DNA of 64,000 bases from CAIWHR01 sp963786625 (GTDB taxonomy: Bacteria; Pseudomonadota; Gammaproteobacteria; Burkholderiales; Casimicrobiaceae). The DNA lies in assembly GCA_963786625.1 (NCBI GenBank), contig CAWAZS010000014.1, positions 868,001 through 932,000 of the forward strand, given 5' to 3'. The notes under the pieces are model-generated. The model made no database searches, was not told the DNA's origin, and saw only the letters and a program-made list of their open reading frames with translations. Both the position numbers and the translations under genes were made by a program. Numbering within the stretch: position 1 is the stretch's first letter; every line of letters begins with the position of its first letter. This document shows positions 50,303 to 60,708 of this stretch, in pieces.

Positions 50303-50503
50303 TGTCGGGGGTGCGACGAAGCGCGGACGGGCGTGACGCCCGGCGCCGAGGCCGGCCGCGGGACAGCGTGCCGATTGAGGCGAAGCTGTCCGCGGCGCGG
50401 TAAAGTGCGACGCGTGGCCGATTTTACCGGATTCGAAACGGCGCCGGCCGCCGTGCCGCATGCCGCATTGGTTCCGGCGCCGGCGCTCACTGCGTTCCCC
50501 ATC

Positions 50504-51209
50504 GTGACCGAACAACTCGTATTCGAACTCGCGGCGCCGGAGCCGCCGTCCTTCGCCAACTTTCTTCCCGGCCGCAACGCCGAGGCATGCGCTGCGCGTG
50601 AGGGCGCTGGCGGCCGGCGAAGTCGCCGAGACCTGCGTCTTGCTCTGGGGCGCGCCGGGCGCGGGCAAGACACATCTGCTGCGCGCGGCGGTCGGCGGCG
50701 GCGACGGCGCGTGGGGAAGCGGCGATCTGTACGTCGGCGGAGCCAGGGGCGCTGCTGGCGCGTGGATCCGGGGAGCGTCGCGAGCCACGCGCTCGTCGCG
50801 GTCGACGCTCTCGAATCCGCCGGCGCCCGAGGCGCAGGCGCGCCTGTTCACGGTGTTCAACGCGCTACGCGAGCGCGGCGGGCATCTGCTGGTGGCGAGC
50901 CGCGTTCCGCTGGCTGCGGCGTCGCTGCGCGACGATCTTCGTACCCGGCTGGGGTGGGGACTCGTCTTCGAGGTGACGCCCCTTGCCGACGCCGACAAGC
51001 CGGCGGCGCTCGCCGCCTATGCCAGGCAACGCGGGTTCCGGCTGGCCGACGACGTGATTGACTACCTGCTGGCCCATGGACGCCGCGACATGGCCGCGCT
51101 CCTGGGCGCGCTGGCGGCGCTCGATCGGCATTCGCTCGCCACCAAGCGCCCGATCACGGTCCCCATGCTGCGCGAGTGGCTGCAGCGCAACATCGCGCTG
51201 GATCGCTGA
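50504..51209 (+). CDS. hda: DnaA regulatory inactivator Hda (several frameshifts)
   Basis: AAA+ protein related to DnaA domain III; with the sliding clamp it stimulates ATP hydrolysis by DnaA to prevent re-initiation. The likely GTG start gives TEQLVFELAAPEPPSFANFL, where the N-terminal QLxF-like segment is the clamp-binding motif. Walker A is LLWGAPGAGKTHLLRAA, followed by ARLFTVFNALRERGGHLLVA, RDDLRTRLGWGLVFEVTPL and a C-terminal VPMLREWLQRNIALDR. Breaks occur near 50590 and between 50740 and 50830. Length about 233 residues, normal for Hda. Confidence 0.87.
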
Positions 51210-51412
51210 GGCATGCCGGCGGGAGTGCCCGCGCCCGCCTGCGACCTTTCCACGGCAGCGAGCGCCGCCCGCTCGCTGCCGGCATGCGGACCGGGTGCGA
51301 CCCCGCGTCCGATTTGTAACCAGAAGTGTCAACCGCCGGGCGGCAGGGGGCGTTAATGGCGGCAAAACGTCGATTCCCTGTGGTCCAACCCATTGAAATA
51401 GAGAAGGAAGGC

Positions 51413-51691
51413 ATGACCAAACTCCTCGCGGCCCTCGTCGCGACCACGTTTGCGCTGACCGCCTACGCTCAGGCCCCGGCCACCGGCACCACGGCAACGT
51501 CGAATCCGGCGGCCGGAAGCACCGCGCCCAAGGGCGGCGCTGGCGTGACGGCACCCATCAGCGGCACCGAGGCACCCAAGGCCGCCGCAGCGGCGCCGAC
51601 GACCGCGAGCAAGAAGGCGGACGCGAAAGCCAGCAAGAAATCCAAGAAGAAGCCGAAAAAGAAGCCGGCCGAGACCCAACCCGCCAATTGA
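51413..51691 (+). CDS. Secreted Ala/Lys-rich small protein (first of a pair)
   Basis: A 92-residue protein with a clear signal peptide (MTKLLAALVATTFALTAYAQ), a Thr/Ala/Gly-rich middle, and a strongly basic tail (KKADAKASKKSKKKPKKKPA). No domain is recognised. AGAAGGAAGG precedes the ATG. It resembles the following gene in its leader and in its Ala/Lys composition, so both may be exported polycations that bind DNA, nucleotides or cell-wall polymers; this is inference. The frame is intact. Confidence 0.75.
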   Translation: MTKLLAALVATTFALTAYAQAPATGTTATSNPAAGSTAPKGGAGVTAPISGTEAPKAAAAAPTTASKKADAKASKKSKKKPKKKPAETQPAN

Positions 51692-51733
51692 TCGACCGAC
51701 TGCCCGCGCTCGCGCGCAGCGGGGATCCCCAGA

Positions 51734-51762
51734 TTGCGGGGCGAGGAAAAGGTCTATATAAT
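51734..51762 (+). promoter_or_regulatory. Sigma-70 promoter of the repeat protein gene
   Basis: TTGCGG at 51734-51739, 17-base spacer and a perfect TATAAT at 51757-51762, about 65 bases upstream of the ATG of the following gene. An AT-rich stretch surrounds the -10 box. Confidence 0.6.
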
Positions 51763-51827
51763 TCAAGGGTTTTATCCACGCAAACCGCGACCAGGCAATC
51801 CCAACCCGAAAGCTCAAGGAACCCCAG

Positions 51828-52301
51828 ATGAAGCAAGCTGCTCGTTGCACTGATCGCCGGCGCATTCGCCGCAACCGCCGCCGCGCAAGCCCCGGCGCCC
51901 GCCACGCCCCCCGCCAAGGCGCCGATGGCCGCTCCCGCGGCGGCACCGGCCGCCGCGCCCGCCGCCGCTCCGGCGATGGCCGCTCCCGCCAAGGCGGAGG
52001 ACATGAAGAAGGCGGACGCCAAAGCTGCGGCCGACAAGAAGGCTGCCGACCAGAAGGCTGCCGCGGACAAGAAGGCTGCGGACAAGAAGGCTGCGGCTGA
52101 CAAGAAGGCCGCCGACAAGAAGGCCGCCGCCGAGAAGAAAGCTGCCGACAAGAAGGCCGCGGCCGACAAGAAGGCTGCCGACCAGAAGGCTGCGGCCGAC
52201 AGAAGGCTGCCGACAAGGCTGCGGCCGAGAAGGCGGCGGCCGACAAGAAGGCTGCCGCGGAGAAGATGGCCGCCGACAAGGCTGCCGCGCCGAAGAAGTA
52301 A
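51828..52301 (+). CDS. Secreted protein with tandem A-D-K-K-A-A repeats (two frameshifts)
   Basis: After removal of an extra C near 51834 the product starts MKKLLVALIAGAFAATAAAQ, a signal peptide. Then follow an Ala/Pro-rich spacer and, from about residue 60, a run of roughly fifteen six- or seven-residue units of the type A-[DE]-K-K-A-A with D/Q/E variants, ending KAAAPKK. A missing A near 52200 briefly breaks the repeat. Corrected length is 157 residues. Such segments form charged helices, as in histone-H1-like and LEA-like proteins. The function is unknown. It has its own promoter and terminator. Confidence 0.78.
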
Positions 52302-52351
52302 GCGGGGCTGGACGAAGCCGGGCAATCGGCCGGCTCCACCCGCTGCGGCCG

Positions 52352-52382
52352 AAAAGGCAGGGCTTGGTCCCTGCCTTTTTTG
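52352..52382 (+). terminator. Rho-independent terminator after the repeat protein gene
   Basis: Stem AAAAGGCAGGG / CCCTGCCTTTT with a six-base loop, followed by further T residues. It lies 50 bases after the stop of the Ala/Lys-repeat gene. Confidence 0.8.
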
Positions 52383-52415
52383 CCGTCCGGGCACGGCATC
52401 CGTTACGCTACCGCA

Positions 52416-52870
52416 ATGCGCGAATCCCTGGTGTCCCGACCGGTCGCGACCGTCGCGACCATCGTCGTTCGCGACGGCGCCTTTCTTCTGGTCGAGGAGG
52501 AGACGCGCGCCGGCGTGCGCCTGAACCAGCCGGCCGGACATCTGGAAGCGGGCGAAACGCTGGTCGAGGCCGCGTTGCGGGAAACGCTGGAGGAAACCGG
52601 CTACCGCGTCGCGCCCACGGCGCTGGTCGGCATCTACCGCTGGCAGGCGCCGGAGACCGGAGCGACGTTCGTCCGCTTCGCCTTCGCGGCCGAGATCGTC
52701 GCGCACGAGGCCGACCGCGCGCTCGACGATGGCATTCTGCGCGCGCTGTGGCTTCCCTACGACGAGCTGGTCGCGCGCAGCGCGATGCATCGCAGCCCGC
52801 TCGTGCTGCGTTGCGTCGACGACTACCGCGCCGGGCGCGGCGCCCGCTCGACTTCATCACCGAGATGTGA
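52416..52870 (+). CDS. nudJ: NUDIX hydrolase, NudJ-like (one frameshift)
   Basis: Phosphohydrolase of about 151 residues. The NUDIX box is complete: GHLEAGETLVEAALRETLEE followed by TGY. NQPAGHLE before it and the order relative to mnmA match E. coli NudJ (YmfB), which cleaves thiamine and nucleotide diphosphates. A missing base near 52845 shifts the last few residues; the end in the next frame is PLDFITEM. The stop overlaps the mnmA start by one base. Confidence 0.88.
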
Positions 52871-54005
52871 TGGCGCGCAAGTCCCGCGTGATCGTCGGCA
52901 TGTCCGGCGGCGTCGACTCGTCGGTCGCCGCGTGGCTGCTGAAGCAGCAGGGCTACGAGGTCGTCGGCCTGTTCATGAAGAACTGGGAGGACGACGACAC
53001 CGACGAATACTGCACGTCGCGCGCGGACCTGGTCGACGCCGCGTCGGTCGCCGACGTCGTCGGCATCGAGCTCGAGGCGGTCAACTTCGCCGCCGAGTAC
53101 CGCGAGCGCGTGTTCGCGCATTTCCTGCGCGAGTACGAGGCCGGCCGCACGCCCAATCCGGACGTGCTCTGCAACAGCGAGATCAAGTTCCGCGCGTTTC
53201 TCGACCACGCGCGCTCGCTCGGCGCCGAGCACATCGCCACCGGCCACTACGCGCGCGTGCGCAACGCCGGCGAGCGGCGTCGAGCTGCTGAAGGCCGCCG
53301 ATGCGACCAAGGACCAGAGCTACTTCCTGCACCAGCTGACGCAGGAGCAGCTCGCGCCGGTGCTGTTTCCGCTCGGCGGGATCGACCAAGCGCGACGTGC
53401 GCGCGATCGCCCGGCGCGAGGGCATCCCGACGTGGGCGAAGAAGGACTCGACCGGCATCTGCTTCATCGGCGAGCGGCCGTTCCGCGATTTCCTCGCGAA
53501 GTACCTGCCGCGGACGCCGGGGCCGATCGAGACGCCGGACGGCGCGCGTCGTCGGGCGCCATCAGGGCCTCGCGTACTACACGCTCGGCCAGCGGCAGGG
53601 CCTCGGCATCGGCGGCACGCGCGGCGGGCTCCGACGCTGCCGTGGTTCGTCGCCGCCAAGGACCCGCGCGCAATGCGCTGATCGTCGTGCAGGGGCACGA
53701 CCATCCGCTGCTCTATCGGTCGACGGTCGACGCGCAGGAGATGCACTGGATCGCCGGCACGCCGCCGGCCGCGGTCGGCGTTCGCGCGCCTCGGCGCCAA
53801 GACGCGCTACCGGATGCCCGAGCGCGCGTGCCGCGTCGAGCTCCTCGACGGCGACCGCTGCCGCGCGACCTTCGCCGCGCCGCAGTGGGCGCCGACGCCG
53901 GGGCAGTACCTCGTGCTCTACGACGGCGACGTCTGCCTCGGCGGCGGCGTGATCACCGGGCCGGTGCCCGCCGTCGCGCTGATCGCGCCCGCCTCGACTC
54001 CGTAG
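52870..54005 (+). CDS. mnmA: tRNA-specific 2-thiouridylase MnmA (multiple frameshifts)
   Basis: Adds sulfur to U34 of tRNA-Lys/Glu/Gln. The N-terminus has the PP-loop VIVGMSGGVDSSVAAWLLKQ, then GYEVVGLFMKNWEDDD, NPDVLCNSEIKFRAFLDHAR and ATGHYARVR. After several single-base insertions the conserved blocks KDQSYFLHQLTQEQLAPVLF, WAKKDSTGICFIGERPFRDF (catalytic Cys), GLAYYTLGQRQGLGIGG and PGQYLVLYDGDVCLGGGVI follow. About six indels in all. Expected length near 370 residues. Confidence 0.92.
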
Positions 54006-54063
54006 CCGAAGGCGGCCCCGGGCCGCGAGCTCCGGCCGTGCCGCCGGGCAAGGACATCGCCGC

Positions 54064-54114
54064 GCTGCCTGAAGGCGGCCCCACGAGGTCGCGTGGGCTC
54101 GGCTTCAGCCGGAC
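54064..54114. repeat. Extragenic palindrome, family 2, two modules between mnmA and ssb
   Basis: Module A (TGCCTGAAGGCGGCCCCAC, 54066-54084) and module B (CGTGGGCTCGGCTTCAGCCG and following GAC, 54092-54114). Both match the element after radC on the opposite strand. A further partial module A (GAAGGCGGCCCCG) lies near 54009-54022, so the mnmA-ssb space is largely built of such units. Confidence 0.7.
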
Positions 54115-54127
54115 GCCGCCGGAGGCG

Positions 54128-54641
54128 CTAGAACGGGATGTCGTCGTCGAAGTCGTCGGTTGCGGCTTCTTGCCGCCGCGGATTTCCCGCCGTCCCGCCG
54201 CCCCGCCAGCTGCCCGGCACCGCCGCCGCCGCCGCCGCCGCCACCTCCGCCCGCCGCCGCCCGAGCCCCCGCCCCGAACTCGGCGTCGCCGCCGCCGCTG
54301 CCGCTGCCCTCGCGGCCGCCGAGCAGCTGCATGCGGTCGCCGACGACCTCGGTCGAGTACTTCTCGACGCCTTCCTTGTCGGTGTACTTGCGCGTCTGCA
54401 GGCGGCCCTCGATGTAGACCGAGCGGCCCTTCTTCAGGTATTCGCCGGCGATCTCCGCCTGCCGCCCGAACAGCACGACGGGGTGCCATTCGGTCTTCTC
54501 CTGCTTCTCGCCGCTCTTGTCCTTCCAGGTTTCGGTGGTGGCGATGCTCAGGTTCGTGACGGCGTCGCCGCCCGTGGTGTAGCGGGTCTCCGGATCGCGG
54601 CCGAGGTTGCCGATCAGGATCACCTTGTTGACCGAGGCCAT
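54128..54641 (-). CDS. ssb: Single-stranded DNA-binding protein (one frameshift near 3' end)
   Basis: Tetrameric SSB that coats single-stranded DNA and recruits repair and replication proteins. The OB-fold domain reads MASVNKVILIGNLGRDPETR, YTTGGDAVTNLSIATTETWK, EKTEWHPVVLFGRQAEIAGE and KKGRSVYIEGRLQTRKYTDK. A long Gly-rich linker follows. An extra A near 54187 shifts the last residues; corrected, the protein ends ATDDFDDDIPF, the conserved acidic tip that binds partner proteins, with 170 residues in total. Confidence 0.95.
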
Positions 54642-55898
54642 CTCATGTCTCTCCCATCGAGTAGGGGGCGTTGATTGTACGTCGGCGGCGCCGACATCGA
54701 GGCGCTGACCGCGAGCCAGACCGCGGTGAGCACGAGGCAGAAGCCGAACACGGCGGCCGCGCCATGCCACTGCGACAGCCAGCCGCCGGCGGCGGCGCCC
54801 ACGAACGTGCCGAGGAACTGCACGCTCGAGTAGACGCCGACGGCGGTGCCCTTGAGCGCGGCGGGCGCGAACTTGGAGACGAGCGACGGCAGCGTCGCTT
54901 CGAGCAGGTTGAAGCGCGGTGAAGAACACGACGAGCGCCGCGATCGTCACCGGCAGCGATGCGCCGGCGACGGCGAGCAGCGCCTGCCCGACGAACAGCA
55001 CCGCCACCGCGCCGATGAACACCGGCTTGCCGCGGCCCGGACGGTCGGCCTGCCCGAGCGCCGGCAGCATCAGCGCGACCGACGCGGCGAGCACCGGCAG
55101 ATAGACGAGCCAGTGCCGCGCCGGCTCGACGCCGTTGTCGCGCAGCATGAACGGCACCTGCACGAACAGCGCCATCAGCGCCGCGTGCAGCGCGAAGATT
55201 CCGTAGTTGAGACGCAGCAGCTCGCGGTCGGCGAGCACGCGCCTCCATTGCGCCGGCGTGTCGTGGCGTGGCGGCGTGGCCACGGGGTCGGGCACCCCGC
55301 GCTGGAGCAGCGCGATCGCGCCGAGCGCGAGCACGCCGGTCAGCGCGAAGACGCCCGGAACGCCGATCACGGCGGTCAGCGCCGGTCCGAGCACGAGCGA
55401 GACCGCGAATGTGGCGCCGATCGTCATGCCGATCGCCGCCATCGCGCGCGTGCGCACGGCGTCGCGCGTCAGATCCGAGGTGAGCGCAATCACGGCCGCG
55501 GAGATCGCGCCGGCGCCCTGCACGGTGCGGCCGACGATCGTCCAGCCGATCGTCGGCGCCCACGCGGCGATGAAGCTGCCGAGGGCGAAGATCACGAGGC
55601 CGGCCACGATCACCGGCTTGCGCCCCCAGCGGTCGGATGCCCAGCCGAACGGGACCTGCAGCACCGCCTGCGTGAGGCCGTACGCGCCGAGCGCGAGGCC
55701 CACCAGGGCGTGATCGCGGCCGCCGGGCAGCGTCTCGGCGTACAGGGCGAGGACGGGGAGCACGATGAACATGCCGAGCATCCGCAAGCCGAAGATGCCG
55801 GCGAGGCTCACGGTGGCGCGGCGCTCGGTGGGGGTCATCCGCGGCGGTGCGGCGCGGGCGGCGCTCGCGTCGGCAGGGGGCTCGCGGTCGGGCGGCAT
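54620..55898 (-). CDS. MFS transporter, YajR-like (one frameshift)
   Basis: Major facilitator carrier between uvrA and ssb. It opens with MPPDREPPADASAARAAPPR and then TM1 ATVSLAGIFGLRMLGMFIVL. The family motif A reads GWASDRWGRKPVIVAGLVIF. A break near 54918 (after VVFFTA) is followed in the next frame by VQFLGTFVGAAAGGWLSQWH. There is no obvious C-terminal ferredoxin-like domain as in YajR of E. coli. The 3' end is uncertain and may overlap the ssb start by about 20 bases. The substrate is unknown. Its position between ssb and uvrA is conserved in betaproteobacteria. Confidence 0.83.
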
Positions 55899-56126
55899 GA
55901 TGCTGGGCGAAAGGAAACGGAAAAGTAATAGGGAAGGCGGCGGAGGGGCGACGGGCGAGCAGGCGTGGAGTGACGGTGGGAGCGACCCGGAGAGAGTCAC
56001 ACGCGGGCGGCTGCGGACGACGCAATCACGCGAGTGTCACGCGACTTAGAAATGCATGCGGAATGACGGTATAGTAGCAGGTTACCCCTGCGCCCGGCAT
56101 GCGCCGGACGGACTAGGACGAAAGGC

Positions 56127-59075
56127 ATGGAATACATCCGCATCCGCGGTGCGCGCACGCACAACCTCAAGAACGTCAACCTCGATCTGCCCCGCCACCG
56201 GCTGATCGTCGTCACCGGTCTCTCCGGATCCGGCAAGAGCTCGCTCGCCTTCGACACGCTGTACGCGGAAGGCCAGCGCCGCTACGTCGAGTCGCTGTCC
56301 GCGTACGCGCGGCAGTTCCTGCAGTTGATGGAAAAGCCCGACGTCGACCTGATCGAGGGGCTCTCGCCTGCGATCTCCATCGAGCAGAAGGCGACGTCGC
56401 ACAACCCGCGCTCGACGGTGGGCACGGTCACCGAGATCCACGACTACCTGCGGCTGCTCTACGCGCGGGTCGGCGACCCCTACTGTCCCGATCATCCGGA
56501 GCAGAAGCTCGCGGCGATGACCATCTCGCAGATGGTCGACGCGACGCTCGCCCTGCGGGGCGACGGGAGCGAGGAGCCGAAGCTCATGATCCTCGCGCCG
56601 GTCGTCGTCAACCGGAAGGGCGAGCAGCTCGATCTGTTCGTCGAGCTGCGCGCCAAGGGGTTCGTGCGGGTCCGCGTCGACGGCGCCGTGCACGAGATCG
56701 ACGCGGTGCCGCGCCTTGCGAAGAACACCAAGCACACGATCGAGGTCGTCGTCGACCGCCTGCGCGTGCGCGCGGACATGAAGCAGCGGCTCGCCGAGTC
56801 GTACGAGACGGCGCTGCGCAACGGGGACGGGCGCGCGATCGCGGTCGAGATGGACAGCCAGCCGTGAGCACCTCTTCTCCGCGAAGTTCGCCTGCCCGGT
56901 CTGCAATTACGCGCTTGCCGAGCTCGAGCCGCGGCTCTTCTCGTTCAACAATCCGCTGGGCGCGTGTCCCCGCTGCGACGGGCTGGGCGCCATCAGCTTC
57001 TTCGATCCCAAGCGCGTCGTCGCGTTCCCGCAGCTCTCGCTCGCGTCGGGCGCGATCAAGGGCTGGGACCGCCGCAACCAGTTCTATTTCCAGATGCTGG
57101 GCAGCCTCGCGCAAGCACGTCGGCTTCGACCTCGAGCGGCCGTTCGCGCGGCTTCCCGAGCGCGTGCAGCAGGTGATCCTGTTCGGCAGCGGCGACGAGA
57201 AGATACCGTTCGCCTATCTGTCGGACCGGGGCAAGCAGATGGTGCGCGAGCATGTGTTCGAGGGGATCATCCCGAACCTCGAGCGCCGCTATCGCGAGAC
57301 CGACTCGCTGATGGTGCGCGAGGAACTGGCGAAATACCTCAACTCGAAGTCCTGCCCCGAGTGCGGCGGCACGCGGCTGCGGCGCGAGGCGCGGTACGTC
57401 AAGGTCGGCGAGGGCCCGGACGCGCGCGCGATCTTCGAGGTGTCGGGGCTGCCGCTGAAGGAAGCCGCCGGCCATTTCGGCCGGCTCGTGCTCGACGGCC
57501 AGAAGCAGGCGATCGCCGACCGCATCATCAAGGAGATCGTGAGCCGGCTCGCCTTCCTCAACAACGTCGGGCTCGACTATCTGTCGCTCGACCGCTCGGC
57601 GCGAGACGCTCTCCGGCGGCGAGGCGCAGCGCATCCGCCTCGCGTCGCAGATCGGCTCGGGCCTGACCGGCGTGATGTACGTGCTGGACGAGCCGTCGAT
57701 CGGACTGCACCAGCGCGACAACGACCGGCTGCTCGCCACGCTGAAGCACCTGCGCGATCTCGGCAACAGCGTGATCGTCGTCGAGCACGACCACGACGCG
57801 ATCTGCGCGGCCGACTACATCGTCGACATGGGGCCGGGCGCCGGCGAGCACGGCGGCCAGGTCGTTGCGCAGGGCACGCCCGAGGAGATCCGCCTCGCCC
57901 CGCACTCGCTGACCGGCCAGTACCTCGCCGGCCACCGGCAGATTCCGATGCCCGCGCGCCGGCATCGCGTCGATCCCGAGCGGATGATGCGCATCGACGG
58001 CGCCACCGGCAACAACCTGCGCGAGGTCACGCTCAACCTGCCCGTCGGACTGTTCGTCTGCGTGACGGGCGTCTCCGGCTCGGGCAAGTCGACGCTCATC
58101 AACGACACGCTCTACCACGCCGTCGCGCGGCAGCTCTACGGCAGCACGACCGAGCCCGCGCCGTTTCGCGAGATGCACGGGCTCGAGTTCTTCGACAAGG
58201 TGATCAGCGTCGACCAGAGCCCGATCGGCCGCACGCCGCGCTCGAACCCGGCCACCTACACCGGTCTGTTCACGCCGATCCGCGAGCTGTTCGCGCAGGT
58301 GAAGGAGGCGCGCGAGCGCGGCTACGGCCCCGGGCGCTTCTCGTTCAACGTCAAGGGCGGGCGCTGCGAGGCCTGCCAGGGCGACGGCCTCATCAAGGTC
58401 GAGATGCACTTCCTGCCCGACGTCTACGTGTCCTGCGACGTCTGCCACGGCCAGCGCTACAACCGCGAGACGCTCGAGGTCCGGTACAAGGACCGGAACA
58501 TCCACGAGGTGCTGGCGATGACGGTCGAGCAGGCGCACGCGTTCTTCGAGCCGGTTCCGGCGGTGGCGCGCAAGCTCGCGACGCTGCTCGACGTCGGGCT
58601 GGGCTACATCACGCTCGGGCAGTCGGCGACGACGCTGTCCGGCGGCGAGGCGCAGCGCGTCAAGCTGGCGCTCGAGCTGTCGAAGCGCGACACCGGCCGC
58701 ACGCTCTACATCCTCGACGAGCCGACGACGGGCCTGCATTTCCACGACATCGAGATGCTGCTCACGGTGCTGCACCGGCTGCGCGATCACGGCAACACGG
58801 TGATCGTCATCGAGCACAACCTCGACGTGATCAAGACCGCCGACTGGATCATCGATCTCGGCCCCGAGGGCGGCGCGGGCGGCGGGCAGATCATCGCCGA
58901 GGGCCCGCCGGAGGAGATCGCGCGCGCGCCGGCGAGCTACACCGGGCGGTACCTGAAGCCCGTGCTCGACGCGCACGCGGGCCGACGCGGACGCGAGGCG
59001 GGACGCGCCGCGGCGGCCACGGGCGCCGGGCGGGGAAGCCGCAACCGCAAGGTCTCCGGCGACCTGCTCGGCTGA
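56127..59075 (+). CDS. uvrA: Excinuclease ABC subunit A (three frameshifts)
   Basis: Damage-recognition ATPase of nucleotide excision repair. MEYIRIRGARTHNLKNVNLD is followed by the first Walker A TGLSGSGKSSLAFDTLY and the UvrB-binding region. The first zinc-finger region begins CPVCNYALAELEPRLFSFNN. Signatures ETLSGGEAQRIRLASQIGSG and TTLSGGEAQRVKLALEL, second Walker A TGVSGSGKSTLINDTLYHA and a zinc finger GGRCEACQGDGLIKVEMHFL are all present. Extra bases near 56864, 57112 and 57601 break the frame; corrected length is about 981 residues. A TATAGT lies near 56070 in the upstream region. I see no LexA-type CTG-N10-CAG box. Confidence 0.95.
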
Positions 59076-59168
59076 CGCCGCCGGCCGGGCGCCGCATCGC
59101 CGGAGCGGCCCGGACGGCGGTGCCGGGAATCCGCACCGTCGCGCGCTCCGGAGTGGGGATTTTCGCCG

Positions 59169-60659
59169 CTACGCAGCGAGCCAGGCCTCGAGATCGCGCT
59201 TGAGCTTCATCATGTCCGCCTCGCGCGTGTACATCATGTGGCCGGCGTCGTAGTAGTGGTGCTCGACGCGCGCCAGGACATCCGCGGGAACGTCGAGCTG
59301 GGCCAGCGACCAGTCGGTCGCGCTGTACGGCGTCCCGAGGTCGTAGCGGCCGCTGGCGACCAGCACGCGGAGGTGCGGATTGCGCCGCAGGGCGCGCGAC
59401 AGATCGGGGCTCGTGCAGGCGAAGCTGTTGCCCTTGTCCTCGCCGCGATTCCAGTTCCACTGCTTGTGCGCGTCCTCCGAGAGCACCTCGTAGCGCGCCT
59501 GCGTGTCGACGCCGAGGCTCTCGCTCATGTACGCATGCGCGGCCATCGTGTACGGCGCGACGATCGCCTCGATTCCCGGGTCGAACTCCCAGTCCCGCGT
59601 CCGGCTGGCCGCCATCGGGCCGGTGACGCGCGCGTCGAGCCGGCCGACGATGAGGCCGCGATCGCGCAGCAGCTCGAAAAAGAACGTGTGGTCGCTGATC
59701 CGGAGATTCTTCTCGTCGACGAGCGCGGGCGCGAGCCCGGTCAGCTGGGCAACCCGGCTTACGATGCGCCGCCGCGCCGCCTTCGACAGGCGCGCACCGG
59801 CGTGCAGGGCGCCGAGATACTCGTCGAACACGAAGCGCTCGGCCGCCGTGCGCGCCGCCTCCGGCGATTCCGCCAGCGATCCCCTGAGCTTGCCGTGGTA
59901 TTGCGCGACGCACGCGAATGCCGGCAGGAAGAGCGCGTACGGCAGATCGTTGCGCGGCGCGAAGACGATGCTCTGCAGGTCCATCGCGCACGAGACGAGA
60001 ACCAGACCGGACAAGGCGACGCCGATGTCCTGCAGCTTGTCGGCGAGCGCCGCGGCGCGCGTCGTGCCATAGCTCTCGCCGGCGACGTAGACCGGCGAGC
60101 TCCAGCGGCGGTGCCGGCCCAGCCACGCGCGGATGCATTCGGCGAGGGCGTCGACGTCGCCGTCGACGGAGAGCATGCGCTTGCGCGCTTCCTCGCTGGC
60201 GGTGATCGAGTAGCCGGTGTGCGGAGGGTCGATGAACACGAGGTCGAAGTGCTCGAACCACGACTCCTGGTTGTCGGTCACCCGGTACGGCGGCGGCGGC
60301 ATCGTGCCGTCCTCGCGGATGACCACCCGCTTCGGTCCGAGGGCGCCGAGGTGCAGCCAGATCGAGGCCGAACCGGGGCCGCCATTGAAGACGAAGCAGA
60401 CGGGGCGCGCCGACGGGTCGGCGTCGTCGTGGAAGTACGACGTGGTGAACACGGCGGCCTCGGGCTCGCCGCGCTTGTCGTCGACGCCGCCGGCGGCGAC
60501 CGGGATGAACTCGGCGACGGCGCGGTACTTGAGCGTGCGACCGTTCAGCACGATGCTCGCTTCGCTCCTGCACGGATCGCGGGCGAGGAGCTTCTCGACC
60601 TTCTCGCGGAGCCGCTTCTTCGCGTCTTCGGTCGGCGGGACAGGCGTCGGTTCGCTCAT
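59169..60659 (-). CDS. S10 family serine carboxypeptidase-like protein
   Basis: An intact 496-residue alpha/beta hydrolase of the serine carboxypeptidase (S10) family. The oxyanion region reads PVCFVFNGGPGSASIWLHLG; the nucleophile is in YVAGESYGTTRAAALADKLQ, the Asp in VLVASGRYDLGTPYSATDW and the His in YYDAGHMMYTREADMMKLK. The N-terminus (MSEPTPVPPTEDAKKRLREK) has no signal peptide, so the protein is predicted to be cytoplasmic, unlike most family members. It begins 50 bases after the end of the NuoB-like gene on the same strand and may belong to that operon. Confidence 0.88.
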   Translation of the reverse strand: MSEPTPVPPTEDAKKRLREKVEKLLARDPCRSEASIVLNGRTLKYRAVAEFIPVAAGGVDDKRGEPEAAVFTTSYFHDDADPSARPVCFVFNGGPGSASIWLHLGALGPKRVVIREDGTMPPPPYRVTDNQESWFEHFDLVFIDPPHTGYSITASEEARKRMLSVDGDVDALAECIRAWLGRHRRWSSPVYVAGESYGTTRAAALADKLQDIGVALSGLVLVSCAMDLQSIVFAPRNDLPYALFLPAFACVAQYHGKLRGSLAESPEAARTAAERFVFDEYLGALHAGARLSKAARRRIVSRVAQLTGLAPALVDEKNLRISDHTFFFELLRDRGLIVGRLDARVTGPMAASRTRDWEFDPGIEAIVAPYTMAAHAYMSESLGVDTQARYEVLSEDAHKQWNWNRGEDKGNSFACTSPDLSRALRRNPHLRVLVASGRYDLGTPYSATDWSLAQLDVPADVLARVEHHYYDAGHMMYTREADMMKLKRDLEAWLAA

Positions 60660-60708
60660 GGTGCGGATCTCCGGAGGCTTGCCGCGGGGTGGCGGCGAGG
60701 GAAGGGGG

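Noticed and set aside
51990..52301. CRISPR array or DNA satellite
   Set aside because: The periodicity is a protein repeat of six to seven codons with synonymous changes, in frame with a signal peptide; there are no unique spacers.
55899..56126. LexA (SOS) box in front of uvrA
   Set aside because: I looked for CTG-N10-CAG in the divergent region and found none; only a -10-like TATAGT is visible.
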